A stretch of DNA of 64,000 bases, taken from Pseudomonas sihuiensis (GTDB lineage: Bacteria; Pseudomonadota; Gammaproteobacteria; Pseudomonadales; Pseudomonadaceae). A program made the translations under genes and the position numbers. Below, piece by piece: positions 16,253 through 27,107 of this stretch. Where the stretch lies: contig NZ_LT629797.1 in NCBI RefSeq assembly GCF_900106015.1, forward strand, positions 4,526,001-4,590,000. Reading direction: 5' to 3'. Each line of letters begins with the position of its first letter. Within the stretch, counting starts at the first letter, position 1. The notes beneath the pieces are model-generated. The model was not told the DNA's origin. It searched no databases and saw only the letters and a program-made list of their open reading frames with translations.

Positions 16253-16786
16253 ATGTCCGCGCAGACTCCTTTCCAGATTCTCCTTGAGATTGACCAGCGC
16301 TGCCGGGTCTTGGCGGCTGGCCTGCCGTCGCAGCAGGCGGCGGTGCAGAGCTGGAGCGGCATCGGCTTTCGCATGGGCGAGCGATTCTTCGTCGCGCCGA
16401 TGGGGGAAGTGGGAGAAGTGCTGCACGAGCCGCGCTACACCCTGCTGCCGGGTGTGAAGGGCTGGGTCAAAGGGGTGGCCAATGTGCGTGGCCGCCTGCT
16501 GCCGATCATGGATCTGTGCGGGTTCTTCGGTAATGAACTGTCGCCGCTGCGCAAGCAGCGGCGAGTGCTGGTGGTGGACCACCAGGAAATCTTCGCTGGC
16601 CTTACCGTCGACGAAGTCTTCGGTATGCAGCATTTCCCCGTGGATGCCTACTCAGAACAACTGCCGCCTCTCGAGGCGAGCATTGCGCCGTTCATCCACG
16701 GTGTCTTCCAGCGAGAACAGCCCTGGTTGGTATTCAGCCCCTACGCGCTGGCTGCCGATCCGGGTTTTCTCGATGTGGCTTATTAA
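16253..16786 (+). CDS. pilI: Type IV pilus chemosensory coupling protein PilI (CheW-like)
   Basis: This 177-residue CheW-domain protein (IGFRMGERFFVAPMGEVGEVL, then GWVKGVANVRGRLLPIMDL) links the receptor PilJ to the kinase ChpA. The order pilH-pilI-pilJ is conserved in Pseudomonas. An AAGG-rich stretch precedes the ATG. One of two CheW-like couplers in the cluster, the other being ChpC. Confidence 0.94.
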   Translation: MSAQTPFQILLEIDQRCRVLAAGLPSQQAAVQSWSGIGFRMGERFFVAPMGEVGEVLHEPRYTLLPGVKGWVKGVANVRGRLLPIMDLCGFFGNELSPLRKQRRVLVVDHQEIFAGLTVDEVFGMQHFPVDAYSEQLPPLEASIAPFIHGVFQREQPWLVFSPYALAADPGFLDVAY

Positions 16787-16870
16787 AAATTTATCGGTTG
16801 GGTCGGTTCTGCCGGCCTTTTGGCGTTACATGGGAACCGTAGTGCGGTCGGTCCAGGCGGGGGCCAGATA

Positions 16871-18907
16871 ATGAAAAAACTAAATACAGGCAATTTGTTG
16901 GCGGGGGCACGCAGCAGTACGCTGATCGCAGCGCTGTTCGTCGTGCTTATCGTTTCCATCGTGCTGTTGTTCGCGAACTTCGCCTACATCAACACCCAGT
17001 CCAACTACGATACCGAGTACATCAGCCACTCCGGTGAGCTGCGCGTACTGTCCCAGCGGATCGCCAACAACGCCACTGAGGCTGCGGCGGGCAAGGCAGA
17101 GGCATTCGGCCTGCTGCGTGCTGCGCGTAACGACTTCCAGCGGCGCTGGAGTTACCTGACCGACGGTGATGCCAATACCGGCCTGCCTCCGGCACCTTCT
17201 TCGGTGCAAGCGCAGATGGCTGCGGTGCAGCAGGACTGGGACAGCCTGCGGCAGAACACCGACGCCATTATTGCCAGTGAGCAGACCGTACTGTCGCTGC
17301 ACCAGGTAGCCGCCACCCTGGCGGAAACCATTCCGCAATTGCAGGTCGAGTACGAGGAAGTGGTCGACATCCTGCTGGAAAGCGGTGCGCCGGCTGCCCA
17401 GGTCTCTGTGGCCCAGCGTCAGTCGCTGCTGGCCGAGCGTATTCTCGGCTCGGTGAACAAGGTGCTGGCCGGTGACGAAGATTCGGTACAGGCCGCCGAC
17501 ATGTTCGGTCGTGATGCCAGCCTGTTCGGTCGCGTACTGGCCGCCATGCTCGAAGGCAACGCGGCGATGGAAATCAGCCAGGTGACCGACGAGGAGGCCC
17601 TCGAGCGTCTGGCCGAGATTTCCGAGCTGTTCGAATTCGTATCCGGTTCGGTGGACGAGATTCTCGAGACCTCGCCGGAACTGTTCCAGGTTCGTGAGTC
17701 GGCCAACTCCATCTTCACCGTGTCGCAGACCTTGCTGGATAAAGCCTCCGAGCTGGCTGCCGGCTTCGAAGACCTGGCTGACGGCCGTGCCATCAACACC
17801 CTGTTCGGCTACGTGCTGGGTGGTCTGGCGCTGGGTTCGATCATCCTCATCGGTCTGGTGATGGTGCGTGAGACCAACCGTCGTCTGGCCGAGACCGCCG
17901 AGAAGAACGAACGTAACCAGGCGGCGATTCTGCGTCTGCTCGATGAAATCGCCGACCTCGCCGACGGTGACCTGACCGTGGCCGCGACGGTAACCGAAGA
18001 CTTCACCGGTGCCATCGCCGACTCCATCAACTACTCCATCGACCAGCTGCGCGACCTGGTAGCCACCATCAACCTGACCGCCGTTCAGGTAGCCGGTGCG
18101 GCCCAGGAAACCCAGGCCACGGCGATGCACCTGGCGGAAGCGTCCGAGCACCAGGCGCAGGAAATTGCCGGTGCCTCCGCGGCGATCAACGAAATGGCCG
18201 TGTCGATTGACCAGGTATCGGCGAACGCCTCGGAATCCTCCGCGGTAGCGGAACGTTCCGTAGCCATCGCCAACAAGGGCAACGAAGTCGTACACAACAC
18301 CATCACCGGCATGGATAACATCCGTGAGCAGATCCAGGACACCTCGAAGCGAATCAAACGCCTCGGTGAATCGTCCCAGGAGATCGGTGACATCGTTAGC
18401 CTGATTAACGACATTGCCGACCAGACCAACATCCTTGCACTGAACGCCGCGATCCAGGCGTCGATGGCCGGTGATGCCGGTCGCGGCTTCGCCGTGGTAG
18501 CGGACGAGGTACAACGCCTCGCAGAACGTTCCTCGGCGGCGACCAAGCAGATCGAGGCGCTGGTAAAAACCATTCAGACCGACACCAACGAAGCCGTTAT
18601 CTCCATGGAGCAGACGACTTCCGAAGTGGTGCGCGGTGCCCGCCTGGCGCAGGACGCCGGGGTGGCCCTGGAAGAGATCGAGAAGGTATCGAAAACCCTC
18701 GCGGCCCTCATCCAGAACATTTCCAACGCCGCCCGCCAGCAGGCTTCGTCTGCGGGCCACATTTCCAACACCATGAACGTGATCCAGGAGATCACCTCGC
18801 AGACGTCCTCGGGTACCACCGCCACCGCCAAGAGCATTGGTAACCTGGCCAAGATGGCCAGTGAGATGCGCAAGTCGGTATCCGGTTTCACCCTGCCAGA
18901 CGCCTGA
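16871..18907 (+). CDS. pilJ: Type IV pilus methyl-accepting chemotaxis protein PilJ
   Basis: This 678-residue chemoreceptor has a first membrane helix at about 17-40, a periplasmic PilJ-type sensor region ([21 protein letters not shown] near 55), a second membrane helix at about 309-333, a HAMP segment, and a signalling hairpin whose tip is near residue 522 ([20 protein letters not shown]). The tip differs from the usual [10 protein letters not shown] by IQASMAGD, as in PilJ proteins. It senses pilus-related signals and controls ChpA. The ATG at 16871 gives the correct N-terminus; the in-frame extension to 16820 does not. Confidence 0.95.
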   Translation: MKKLNTGNLLAGARSSTLIAALFVVLIVSIVLLFANFAYINTQSNYDTEYISHSGELRVLSQRIANNATEAAAGKAEAFGLLRAARNDFQRRWSYLTDGDANTGLPPAPSSVQAQMAAVQQDWDSLRQNTDAIIASEQTVLSLHQVAATLAETIPQLQVEYEEVVDILLESGAPAAQVSVAQRQSLLAERILGSVNKVLAGDEDSVQAADMFGRDASLFGRVLAAMLEGNAAMEISQVTDEEALERLAEISELFEFVSGSVDEILETSPELFQVRESANSIFTVSQTLLDKASELAAGFEDLADGRAINTLFGYVLGGLALGSIILIGLVMVRETNRRLAETAEKNERNQAAILRLLDEIADLADGDLTVAATVTEDFTGAIADSINYSIDQLRDLVATINLTAVQVAGAAQETQATAMHLAEASEHQAQEIAGASAAINEMAVSIDQVSANASESSAVAERSVAIANKGNEVVHNTITGMDNIREQIQDTSKRIKRLGESSQEIGDIVSLINDIADQTNILALNAAIQASMAGDAGRGFAVVADEVQRLAERSSAATKQIEALVKTIQTDTNEAVISMEQTTSEVVRGARLAQDAGVALEEIEKVSKTLAALIQNISNAARQQASSAGHISNTMNVIQEITSQTSSGTTATAKSIGNLAKMASEMRKSVSGFTLPDA

Positions 18908-18949
18908 TAAAGGAGTGCGGAGGCTGGCTGCAGCCTCCGCTACACAGCC

Positions 18950-19828
18950 ATGACCCAGGGCGAAGGTATGCAGTCAGCGGGCGTGTGGGCATTGCGCCCG
19001 GTGGCCGATATGTCGCAAGCCGATTTTCACGACTGGCAGACGCTGCTCGAGGCGCGTATCGGTGTGGTGATCAGCGAGCAGCGGCGCGCCTTTCTGCAGA
19101 CCAACCTGAGTGCGCGCATGCGCGAACTGGGCGTCACGGATTACGCCAGCTACTACCAACAGGTCACCGATGGCCCACGCGGCGCAGTGGAATGGTCGAC
19201 CCTGCTGGATCGTTTGACCGTACAGGAAACTCGTTTCTTCCGGCATGGGCCTTCCTTCGAGGTGCTCGCGCAGTACCTGCAGGAGCGCCTGGCGGCAGGC
19301 CTGGGCAAGCCCTGGGAGTTCTGGAGCGTCGGTTGCTCCAGTGGTGAAGAGCCCTATTCGCTGGCGATTATGGCGGCTGAGGCGCTACAGGGCAGCGAGT
19401 TGCCCGAGCATTTTGCGGTAACCGGCACCGATATCAGCCAGGGCGTGCTGAGCAAGGCGCGTGAGGCCTGTTACTCGGCGCGGCGCCTGGAGCAAGTGAG
19501 TGACGAGCTGCGCGAGCGCTACTTTCTCGCGCAGGCCGATGGGCGTTTCAAGGTAGTACCGAGTCTGGCCGCGCGTGTGTGCTGTGCCCGGCTCAATGTG
19601 CTGGAACTGGCCAATGCGCCAATGTCCGGCATGGATGTGATTTTCTGTCAGAACTTGCTGATCTATTTCCGCCGCTGGCGTCGCCGCGACATCCTCAATC
19701 GCCTGGCCGAAAGCCTGGCGCCGGGTGGCCTGCTGGTCGTGGGCGTGGGCGAAGTAGCCGGTTGGCAGCACCCGCAACTGGTGCCGGTGGCCGACGAGCG
19801 AGTTCTGGCGTTTACCCGCAAGGGATAA
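18950..19828 (+). CDS. pilK: Chemotaxis methyltransferase PilK (CheR family)
   Basis: A 292-residue CheR-type SAM-dependent methyltransferase. It has the alpha-helical N-domain (FHDWQTLLEARIGVVISEQR), RLTVQETRFFRHGPSFEVL, the SAM motif FWSVGCSSGEEPYSLAI and the later MDVIFCQNLLIYF. It should methylate glutamates on PilJ, opposed by ChpB. The start is uncertain: 18950 is used, but 18968 and 19010 are in-frame alternatives and none has a clear ribosome site. It lies 10 bases before chpA. Confidence 0.92.
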   Translation: MTQGEGMQSAGVWALRPVADMSQADFHDWQTLLEARIGVVISEQRRAFLQTNLSARMRELGVTDYASYYQQVTDGPRGAVEWSTLLDRLTVQETRFFRHGPSFEVLAQYLQERLAAGLGKPWEFWSVGCSSGEEPYSLAIMAAEALQGSELPEHFAVTGTDISQGVLSKAREACYSARRLEQVSDELRERYFLAQADGRFKVVPSLAARVCCARLNVLELANAPMSGMDVIFCQNLLIYFRRWRRRDILNRLAESLAPGGLLVVGVGEVAGWQHPQLVPVADERVLAFTRKG

Positions 19829-19838
19829 GGCCAAGTTT

Positions 19839-22800
19839 ATGAGTGGAGTGGCTATGGGTGATCGGCATGATTATGTCGCCCTGGAGTGGGTCAAAGGCGA
19901 GATCGGGGAAACCCTGAAGCAGGCGCGGCAAGCCCTGGAGGCGTTCGTCGAGAACCCGCAGGACCCTACGCGCATGCGCTTCTGCCTGACCTATGTGCAC
20001 CAGGTTCACGGCACCTTGCAGATGGTCGAGTTCTACGGCGCGGCGTTGCTCGCTGAGGAAATGGAGCAGCTGGCCAAGGCGCTGATGGAAGGTCGCGTGG
20101 CCAATCAGGGCGAAGCCCTGGAAGTGCTGATGCAGGCCATTCTGCAATTGCCGGTGTACCTCGACCGCATCCAGACCGCTCGCCGCGACCTGCCCATGGT
20201 CGTGCTGCCGCTGCTCAACGACCTGCGCGCCGCCCGTGGCGAAAAGCTACTGTCGGAAACCAGCCTGTTCTCGCCAGACATGTCCGCGCGCCTGCCCGCG
20301 CTGCCGGAAGGCAGCATGGCGCGCCTGCGTACTGCCGAATTGCCGGTACTGCTGCGCAAGCTGCGGCAGATGCTGCAGATGGCCCTGGTCGGCGTGATCC
20401 GCAATCAGGACCTGCCCACCAACCTCGGCTACATGGCGCGGGTCTTCGCGCGCCTGGAAACCCTGTGCCAGGACGCTCCGCTGGGCGGTCTGTGGCAGAT
20501 CGCATCCGGTATGGCCGAAGGCCTGGCCAATGGCAGCGTGGTCAACGGTACCTCGGTGCGCACCCTGCTGCGCCAGGTCGACAAGGAACTCAAGCGCCTG
20601 GTCGAACAGGGCGCCGATGGCATCAACCAGCCCGCCCCGGATGAACTGACCAAGAATCTGCTGTTCTACGTGGCCAAGGCACCGGCGCAGTCGCCGCGCA
20701 TCCGTGCGCTGAAAGAGCAGTACCGCCTCGACGAGGCGCTGCCTGACAACGAAGTGGTGGACGAAGAGCGTGCCCGTCTGGCGGGCCCTGACCGCGACGC
20801 CATGCGTTCGGTGGTCGCCGCGCTCTGTGAAGAGCTGGTACGGGTCAAGGACAGCCTCGATCTGTTCGTGCGCAGTGATCGCAGCCAGGTCAGCGAACTG
20901 GATGCCCTGCTGGCACCGCTCAAGCAGATCGCCGATACCCTGGCGGTGCTCGGTTTCGGCCAGCCGCGCAAGGTGATTCTCGACCAGATCGACGTGATTC
21001 ACAGCCTGTCCCTGGGGCAGCGTGAACCCAACGATGCGGTGTTGATGGACGTCGCCGGCGCCCTGCTGTATGTCGAGGCGACGCTGGCCGGTATGGTCGG
21101 CCCGAGTGACAACAGCCAGAACGAACAGAGCCACCTGCCCACCACCGACGTGGCGCAGATCCATCAGCTGGTGATCAAGGAAGCGCGCAATGGCCTGGAG
21201 CAGGCCAAGGACGCGATCATCGAGTTCATCGCCTCGCAGTGGAATCACGAACACCTGGCGCGTGTGCCCGGCCTGCTGACTCAGGTTCGTGGCGGTTTGG
21301 CGATGATCCCGCTGCAGCGTGCCGCCGACCTGCTCAATGCCTGTAACCGCTACATCCAGGAACAGTTGCTGGCGCGCAAGGCCGTGCCCAACTGGCAGAG
21401 CCTGGATACCCTGGCCGACGCCATCACCAGCGTCGAGTACTACCTCGAGCGTCTGGCCGAGGATCACGGCACCCAGGGTGACCTGATTCTCGATGTCGCC
21501 GAGGAGAGCCTGGAAGCACTGGGTTATCCGCTCAAGGAAAAACCGTCGATTCTCGACCACGTCGAACCGCAGGAGGAAAGCCTGGCGCCGCTGGCTGACC
21601 CGCTGCAGGAAATCGAACTGCTGGGCGCCGAGGACGAACAGCTCGAAGAGCCCCTGGCCGAGACCGAGGCGCTGATCTTCGATGTAGTCGAGCCGTCCAG
21701 CGATGAGGTTGCGGATCTGCAACTGCTGGACGCTGAGCCTGAGCAGTCGGACGCCCGTGAGACTGCCGACAGCTTTACCTTCGAGCTGGACGAGCTTGAA
21801 GAGCTACCCGCCCTGCAGGACGAAGAAACCGTTGCCGCACCGCTGCTTGACGCCGAGCCGGAGCTTGAGCTCGAAGAGCTGAGCCTGGATCAACTGGCCG
21901 AGCCGGCGCAGTGGGATGAGCTGGAACTGGCCGATCTGGAACTACCGGAAGTCGAGCTACCCAGCGCACCGCAGGTGCAGGAACTGCCGGATGAACCGGC
22001 GGCGGAGAAGCCGCTGTCGATGGCCGATGTCATGGCCGCTCCGGTACAGGCGATCAACCCACCTGCTGCCGACGTGCCGCCGAGCCTGCTGCCGCCGCCT
22101 GCGGATGAGGAGCCGGTGGACGAAGAGCTGCTGGAGGTCTTCATCGAAGAAGCCGGCGAAGTGCTGGAAACCATCGCCGAGTATCTGCCGCAGTGGCAGG
22201 CCGATACCGCCAACAAGGAGGCGCTGGTCGAAGTGCGCCGCGCCTTCCATACCCTAAAAGGCAGTGGACGTATGGTGCGGGCGCTGGTGCTCGGCGAATT
22301 GGCCTGGTCCATCGAGAACCTGCTCAACCGTGTGATGGATCGCAGCATCGAACCGAGCGCCCCGGTGCAACAGGTGGTGCTGGATGTGGTCGCACTGATG
22401 CCGGCGCTGGTCGAAGAGTTTGCCGCCAAGGCGCAGCGCCAGCGTGATGATGTCGACCTGCTGGCCGCCACGGCTCATGCCCTGGCCAAAGGCCTGACGC
22501 CCCCAAAATCTAACGCCCCGGCCGCCCAGCAGGTAGCCGAGCCCGTGGGCGTTGACGACGCTACCGAGGTCGTCGAGCAGGTCGAGTCGGTCACCGACCA
22601 ACCGCTCGATAGCGAGTCCCTCAATGGTGAGCCCCTTGACCCACAGTTGCTGGAAATCTTCCGCAACGAGGCGGAAACCCATCTGGATACCCTGGTGGGC
22701 TTTCTCGCTGATTGCGCCCAGGAGCTGCCGCAGCCAGTCACCGACGACCTGCAGCGTGCACTGCACACCCTCAAGGGCAGTGCCTATATGGCCGGCATCC

Positions 22801-25800
22801 TGCCGGTGGCAGAAATCGCTGCGCCGCTGGAGAAGCTGGTCAAGGAGTTCAAGACCAACCTGATTCAGGTGGATCTGGCGGCCGCCGAGTTGTTGAGCAG
22901 CGCCGAGGGCGTGTTCCGTATCGGTCTCGACAATCTCGAGACTCAGCCTCTGGCACCTATTCCCGGCGCCGATGCATTCCTTGCCCGCGTCCAGGCGCTG
23001 CATCAGGAACGTCTCGCCAACGCCGAAGACGAGCGCATGGCACAGAGCGGTGAAAGCCGCGATCCGCAGATGATCAGCATCTTCCTCGCCGAAGGCATGG
23101 ACATCTTGCTGGATGCCGAGGACCTGCTGCGTAAATGGCGCGAGCATCCGTCCGAGCGCCAGGAGCTGTCTGCGCTGCTGGAAGAGCTGACCACGCTCGG
23201 TCGTGGCGCCGAAATGGCCGAGCTGCCGCAGATCGACGAGCTCTGCGAGGCCCTGCTGGATCTCTATGGTGCCGTCGAGGAAGGCAGCCTGGCCGTCAGC
23301 GAACGCTTTTTCGACGAAGCGGAAAAGGCTCACGAAGCGCTGATCGGCATGATGGATCAGGTCGCTGCGGCCTTGCAGGTCAGCCCGCAACCCGAGCGCG
23401 TACAGGCGCTGCGTGAGCTGCTCAGCGAAGCCATCGATCCGCATACCCTGGCCTTGCTGGCGCCTGGCGTCGAGGGGCTGGAAATCATCGAGCTAGACCA
23501 GGCCACTGCCGAGCTGGAGCAAGCTGAGGCTGAGCCAGCGCAGTGGCAAGAGACGCTCGCCGAACCGGCAATCTTCGAGGACGCTGGCCTGGAGTTGCAG
23601 GCCGAGGCCGAACTGGGTTTCAGCCCTGTCGACGCCGACCTCGATGAGGAAATGGTCGAGATCTTCCTCGAGGAGGCTGTGGATATTCTCGACAGCGCCG
23701 GTCAGGCGCTGGAGCGCTGGCTCAGTGAGCCGGACAACACCATGCCGTTGTCCTCGCTGCAGCGCGACCTGCACACCCTCAAGGGTGGTGCGCGGATGGC
23801 CGCGATTCGCCCGATTGGCGATCTTGGCCACGAACTGGAGTCGCTCTACGAGGGCTTGGTCGACCGCCGTTACAACTATTCGCCAGCGCTGGGCAGCCTG
23901 TTGCAGCAAAGCCATGATCGCCTGGCGCAGATGCTCGATCAGTTGCAGGCCCGCCAGCCGCTGGTCTCTGGTGACGACCTGATTCAGGCAATTCGTCAGT
24001 TCCGCCAGGGTGGCACGCCGCAGAGTCTGTCGGCCGCAGTGGCTCAGGTTGAACCGGCGCTGGACGACGAGTTCGTCGAGTCGATCGAAACGGTGGAGCC
24101 CGATAGCTTCGAGCTGCCGCCTCTGGCACTGGTCGAAGACGAAATCGTGCTCGACGAAGCGCCACAGGCAGAGCCTGAGGCAGGGTTGCCGCTGATCGAC
24201 GAAGTCGAGCTGGTGTTGCCCGAAGACGAACTGCCGCCGCTGGCCGAGGCTATCGTCGAGCCAGAGTCAAAGCCACAAGGCACGACGCTGGCCAACTGGC
24301 ATGAAGAGCGCGATCCCGAGTTGGTGGAAATCTTCCTCGAGGAAGGTTTCGACATCATCGACAGTGCCGGTGCCGCTCTGCAGCGCTGGATGGGCGACGT
24401 CGACAACAGTCTGGAGCTGGAAGCCCTGCAGCGTGACCTGCACACCCTCAAGGGTGGTGCGCGCATGGCCGAGATTCGTGAAATCGGCGACCTGGCGCAT
24501 GAGCTGGAATTCCTTTACGAGGGGCTCGGTGGCGGTCGCCTGCGAGCCAGTCAGGAGTTGTTTACCCTGCTGCAGGCCTGCCACGACCGTTTGGCCGAGA
24601 TGCTCGAAGCCGTGCGTGGTCAGCGCGCGGTGCCGCAGGGCCATGCCCTGATCGAGACGATCAAGCGCTTTCGTGCCAACCCTGACGAGCAGTTGAGCAT
24701 GCCGTCGGCAGTCCACCTCAGGGCGGTGGTCGAGAGCGATGAAGCCGAAGAGGCTGACAGCGATATCCTTGATATCTTCCTGGAAGAAGGCGATGACCTG
24801 CTCGAAACGATGGAGGCGGCGATCGGGCGTTGGGAAGAACAACGTGATGATGTCAGCGCCATCGACGAGATGCTGCGCACGCTGCACACCCTCAAGGGCT
24901 GCGCACGCCTGGCCGGACAGAAGCGCCTTGGCGATCTCAGCCACGACCTGGAGCAGCATCTCAGCGAGGCGCTGCAGCAGGGGGCACCCTGGCCGGAAAG
25001 TCTGCTGCTCAATGTGCAGTCCGGTTTCGAAGGACTGCAGAATGAGCTCGATGTGCTGCGCCAGCGCCTCAGCGCCAGCCTCGGCGATGAGCCAGTGGTT
25101 ACCGAACCAGCCGCGGCGCCGGCGAACAATCTGCTCAACCCGATCATTGCTGCCAGTGACGTGCCGGGTCAGTTGCAGGCGCCGAAGGTGCTGCCGTTCG
25201 TGCAGCGTGCGAAGGAGGCAGCGTTGGAGGCGGCATCCCGCCGCGCGCCACAGGAGTTGGTCAAGGTACCTGCCGAGTTGCTAGAGGGTCTGGTCAACCT
25301 GGCCGGTGAGACCTCGATTTTCCGTGGCCGTGTCGAGCAACAGGTGAGCGATGTCGGCTTCACCCTGAGCGAGATGGAAGCGACCATCGACCGCGTACGC
25401 GACCAGCTGCGCCGGCTCGATACCGAGACCCAGGCGCAGATTCTCAGCCGCTACCAGGCCGAGGCCGAGCGTGCCGGCTACGAGGACTTCGATCCGCTGG
25501 AGATGGACCGCCACTCGCAACTGCAGCAGCTGTCCCGTGCGCTGTTCGAGTCCGCCTCCGACTTGCTCGACCTCAAGGAAACCCTGGCGGCGAAGAACCG
25601 TGACGCCGAGACCCTGCTGCTGCAGCAGGCGCGGGTCAATACCGAGTTGCAGGAAGGCCTGATGCGTACGCGCATGGTGCCGTTCGACCGTCTGGTGCCG
25701 CGCCTGCGTCGCATCGTGCGTCAGGTCGCCGGCGAGCTGGGCAAGCAGGTCGAGTTCGTCGTCGGCAACGCCGAAGGGGAAATGGACCGCACCGTGCTCG

Positions 25801-27107
25801 AGCGCATCGTCGCGCCGCTGGAACACATGCTGCGCAACGCCGTCGACCATGGCATCGAGCAGGCCGAGGTACGCCGCGCAGCCGGCAAGCCGGATACCGG
25901 CACCATTCGCCTCAACCTGGGGCGTGAGGGGGCCGATATCGTCCTGACTCTGGACGATGACGGTGCAGGTATTCGCCTGGATGCCGTACGCCGTAAAGCC
26001 ATCGAACGTGGCCTGATGGATGCCGACAGTGACCTCAGTGATCATGAGGTGCTGCAGTTCATCCTCGAAGCCGGTTTCTCCACGGCCGAGAAGGTCACGC
26101 AGATTTCCGGGCGTGGCGTCGGCATGGACGTGGTGCACTCGGAGGTCAAGCAACTGGGCGGCTCGATGAGCATCGAGTCGAGCCTCGGCCAGGGCACGCG
26201 CTTCACCATCCGCCTGCCGTTCACCGTGTCGGTCAACCGTGCGCTGATGGTGTACTCCGGCGAAGACCTGTATGCCATTCCGTTGAACACCATCGAAGGT
26301 ATCGTGCGGGTTTCGCCGTTCGAGCTGGAGGCTTATTACGCGCCCGATGCACCGCGCTTCGAGTACGCCGGCCAGACTTACGAGCTGAAGTACCTGGGCG
26401 ACCTGCTGAACAACGGTCAGCAGCCCAAGCTGGTAGGCCAGAGCCTGCCGCTGCCGGTGATCCTGGTGCGCTCCAGCGAGCATGCCGTGGCGGTGCAGGT
26501 GGACAGCCTGGCCGGTTCGCGCGAGATCGTGGTGAAGAGCCTGGGCCCGCAGTTTGCCGGGGTGCACGGGATCTCCGGTGCGACCATCCTCGGTGACGGT
26601 CGCGTGGTGGTGATTCTCGACCTGCTGGCAACCATTCGTGTGCGGCATGCACATCTGCAGAACCAGTTGACGCCGCGCCTGGCTTCGCGTCAGGCGGCCA
26701 ATGAAGAGGTCGAGGCCGACCGGCCGCCGCTGGTCATGGTGGTGGACGACTCGGTCACCGTGCGCAAGGTCACCAGCCGTTTACTCGAGCGTAATGGCAT
26801 GAACGTGGTCACCGCCAAGGACGGGGTCGACGCTATTGCCCAGCTCCAGGAACACAAGCCTGACATCATGCTGCTGGACATCGAAATGCCGCGCATGGAT
26901 GGCTTCGAGGTGGCCACGCTGGTGCGCCACGACGAGCGCCTGAAGGACCTGCCGATCATCATGATCACTTCGCGTACCGGCGAGAAGCACCGCGAGCGGG
27001 CCATGGCCATCGGCGTCAACCAATACCTCGGCAAGCCCTATCAGGAGTCCTTGCTGCTCGACACCATCGCTCAGTTGGTGGATAGCCATCGGGTCAAACG
27101 GACATGA
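19839..27107 (+). CDS. chpA: Hybrid chemotaxis kinase ChpA with eight phosphotransfer-like domains
   Basis: This 2422-residue CheA-type kinase controls pilus function and cAMP. Histidine phosphotransfer-type motifs occur at His54 (VHQVHGTLQMV), His804, His976, His1312, His1535 and His1683 (HTLKG each). Two more copies have threonine at the expected acceptor position: Thr481 (TQVRGGLAMI) and Thr1118 (TTLGRGAEMA). A long acidic linker spans about 560-780. The kinase part has the dimerisation helices near 1806, the N box (MLRNAVDHGIE near 1997), ATP-lid glycine boxes near 2040 and 2092, a CheW-like domain near 2133-2280, and a C-terminal receiver with acceptor Asp2347. P. aeruginosa ChpA has the same plan. 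The stop overlaps chpB by 4 bases. Confidence 0.96.
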   Translation: MSGVAMGDRHDYVALEWVKGEIGETLKQARQALEAFVENPQDPTRMRFCLTYVHQVHGTLQMVEFYGAALLAEEMEQLAKALMEGRVANQGEALEVLMQAILQLPVYLDRIQTARRDLPMVVLPLLNDLRAARGEKLLSETSLFSPDMSARLPALPEGSMARLRTAELPVLLRKLRQMLQMALVGVIRNQDLPTNLGYMARVFARLETLCQDAPLGGLWQIASGMAEGLANGSVVNGTSVRTLLRQVDKELKRLVEQGADGINQPAPDELTKNLLFYVAKAPAQSPRIRALKEQYRLDEALPDNEVVDEERARLAGPDRDAMRSVVAALCEELVRVKDSLDLFVRSDRSQVSELDALLAPLKQIADTLAVLGFGQPRKVILDQIDVIHSLSLGQREPNDAVLMDVAGALLYVEATLAGMVGPSDNSQNEQSHLPTTDVAQIHQLVIKEARNGLEQAKDAIIEFIASQWNHEHLARVPGLLTQVRGGLAMIPLQRAADLLNACNRYIQEQLLARKAVPNWQSLDTLADAITSVEYYLERLAEDHGTQGDLILDVAEESLEALGYPLKEKPSILDHVEPQEESLAPLADPLQEIELLGAEDEQLEEPLAETEALIFDVVEPSSDEVADLQLLDAEPEQSDARETADSFTFELDELEELPALQDEETVAAPLLDAEPELELEELSLDQLAEPAQWDELELADLELPEVELPSAPQVQELPDEPAAEKPLSMADVMAAPVQAINPPAADVPPSLLPPPADEEPVDEELLEVFIEEAGEVLETIAEYLPQWQADTANKEALVEVRRAFHTLKGSGRMVRALVLGELAWSIENLLNRVMDRSIEPSAPVQQVVLDVVALMPALVEEFAAKAQRQRDDVDLLAATAHALAKGLTPPKSNAPAAQQVAEPVGVDDATEVVEQVESVTDQPLDSESLNGEPLDPQLLEIFRNEAETHLDTLVGFLADCAQELPQPVTDDLQRALHTLKGSAYMAGILPVAEIAAPLEKLVKEFKTNLIQVDLAAAELLSSAEGVFRIGLDNLETQPLAPIPGADAFLARVQALHQERLANAEDERMAQSGESRDPQMISIFLAEGMDILLDAEDLLRKWREHPSERQELSALLEELTTLGRGAEMAELPQIDELCEALLDLYGAVEEGSLAVSERFFDEAEKAHEALIGMMDQVAAALQVSPQPERVQALRELLSEAIDPHTLALLAPGVEGLEIIELDQATAELEQAEAEPAQWQETLAEPAIFEDAGLELQAEAELGFSPVDADLDEEMVEIFLEEAVDILDSAGQALERWLSEPDNTMPLSSLQRDLHTLKGGARMAAIRPIGDLGHELESLYEGLVDRRYNYSPALGSLLQQSHDRLAQMLDQLQARQPLVSGDDLIQAIRQFRQGGTPQSLSAAVAQVEPALDDEFVESIETVEPDSFELPPLALVEDEIVLDEAPQAEPEAGLPLIDEVELVLPEDELPPLAEAIVEPESKPQGTTLANWHEERDPELVEIFLEEGFDIIDSAGAALQRWMGDVDNSLELEALQRDLHTLKGGARMAEIREIGDLAHELEFLYEGLGGGRLRASQELFTLLQACHDRLAEMLEAVRGQRAVPQGHALIETIKRFRANPDEQLSMPSAVHLRAVVESDEAEEADSDILDIFLEEGDDLLETMEAAIGRWEEQRDDVSAIDEMLRTLHTLKGCARLAGQKRLGDLSHDLEQHLSEALQQGAPWPESLLLNVQSGFEGLQNELDVLRQRLSASLGDEPVVTEPAAAPANNLLNPIIAASDVPGQLQAPKVLPFVQRAKEAALEAASRRAPQELVKVPAELLEGLVNLAGETSIFRGRVEQQVSDVGFTLSEMEATIDRVRDQLRRLDTETQAQILSRYQAEAERAGYEDFDPLEMDRHSQLQQLSRALFESASDLLDLKETLAAKNRDAETLLLQQARVNTELQEGLMRTRMVPFDRLVPRLRRIVRQVAGELGKQVEFVVGNAEGEMDRTVLERIVAPLEHMLRNAVDHGIEQAEVRRAAGKPDTGTIRLNLGREGADIVLTLDDDGAGIRLDAVRRKAIERGLMDADSDLSDHEVLQFILEAGFSTAEKVTQISGRGVGMDVVHSEVKQLGGSMSIESSLGQGTRFTIRLPFTVSVNRALMVYSGEDLYAIPLNTIEGIVRVSPFELEAYYAPDAPRFEYAGQTYELKYLGDLLNNGQQPKLVGQSLPLPVILVRSSEHAVAVQVDSLAGSREIVVKSLGPQFAGVHGISGATILGDGRVVVILDLLATIRVRHAHLQNQLTPRLASRQAANEEVEADRPPLVMVVDDSVTVRKVTSRLLERNGMNVVTAKDGVDAIAQLQEHKPDIMLLDIEMPRMDGFEVATLVRHDERLKDLPIIMITSRTGEKHRERAMAIGVNQYLGKPYQESLLLDTIAQLVDSHRVKRT

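Noticed and set aside
16880..18760. A 626-codon ORF antisense to pilJ
   Set aside because: The pilJ frame has full receptor domain structure; the antisense frame is a codon-bias shadow.
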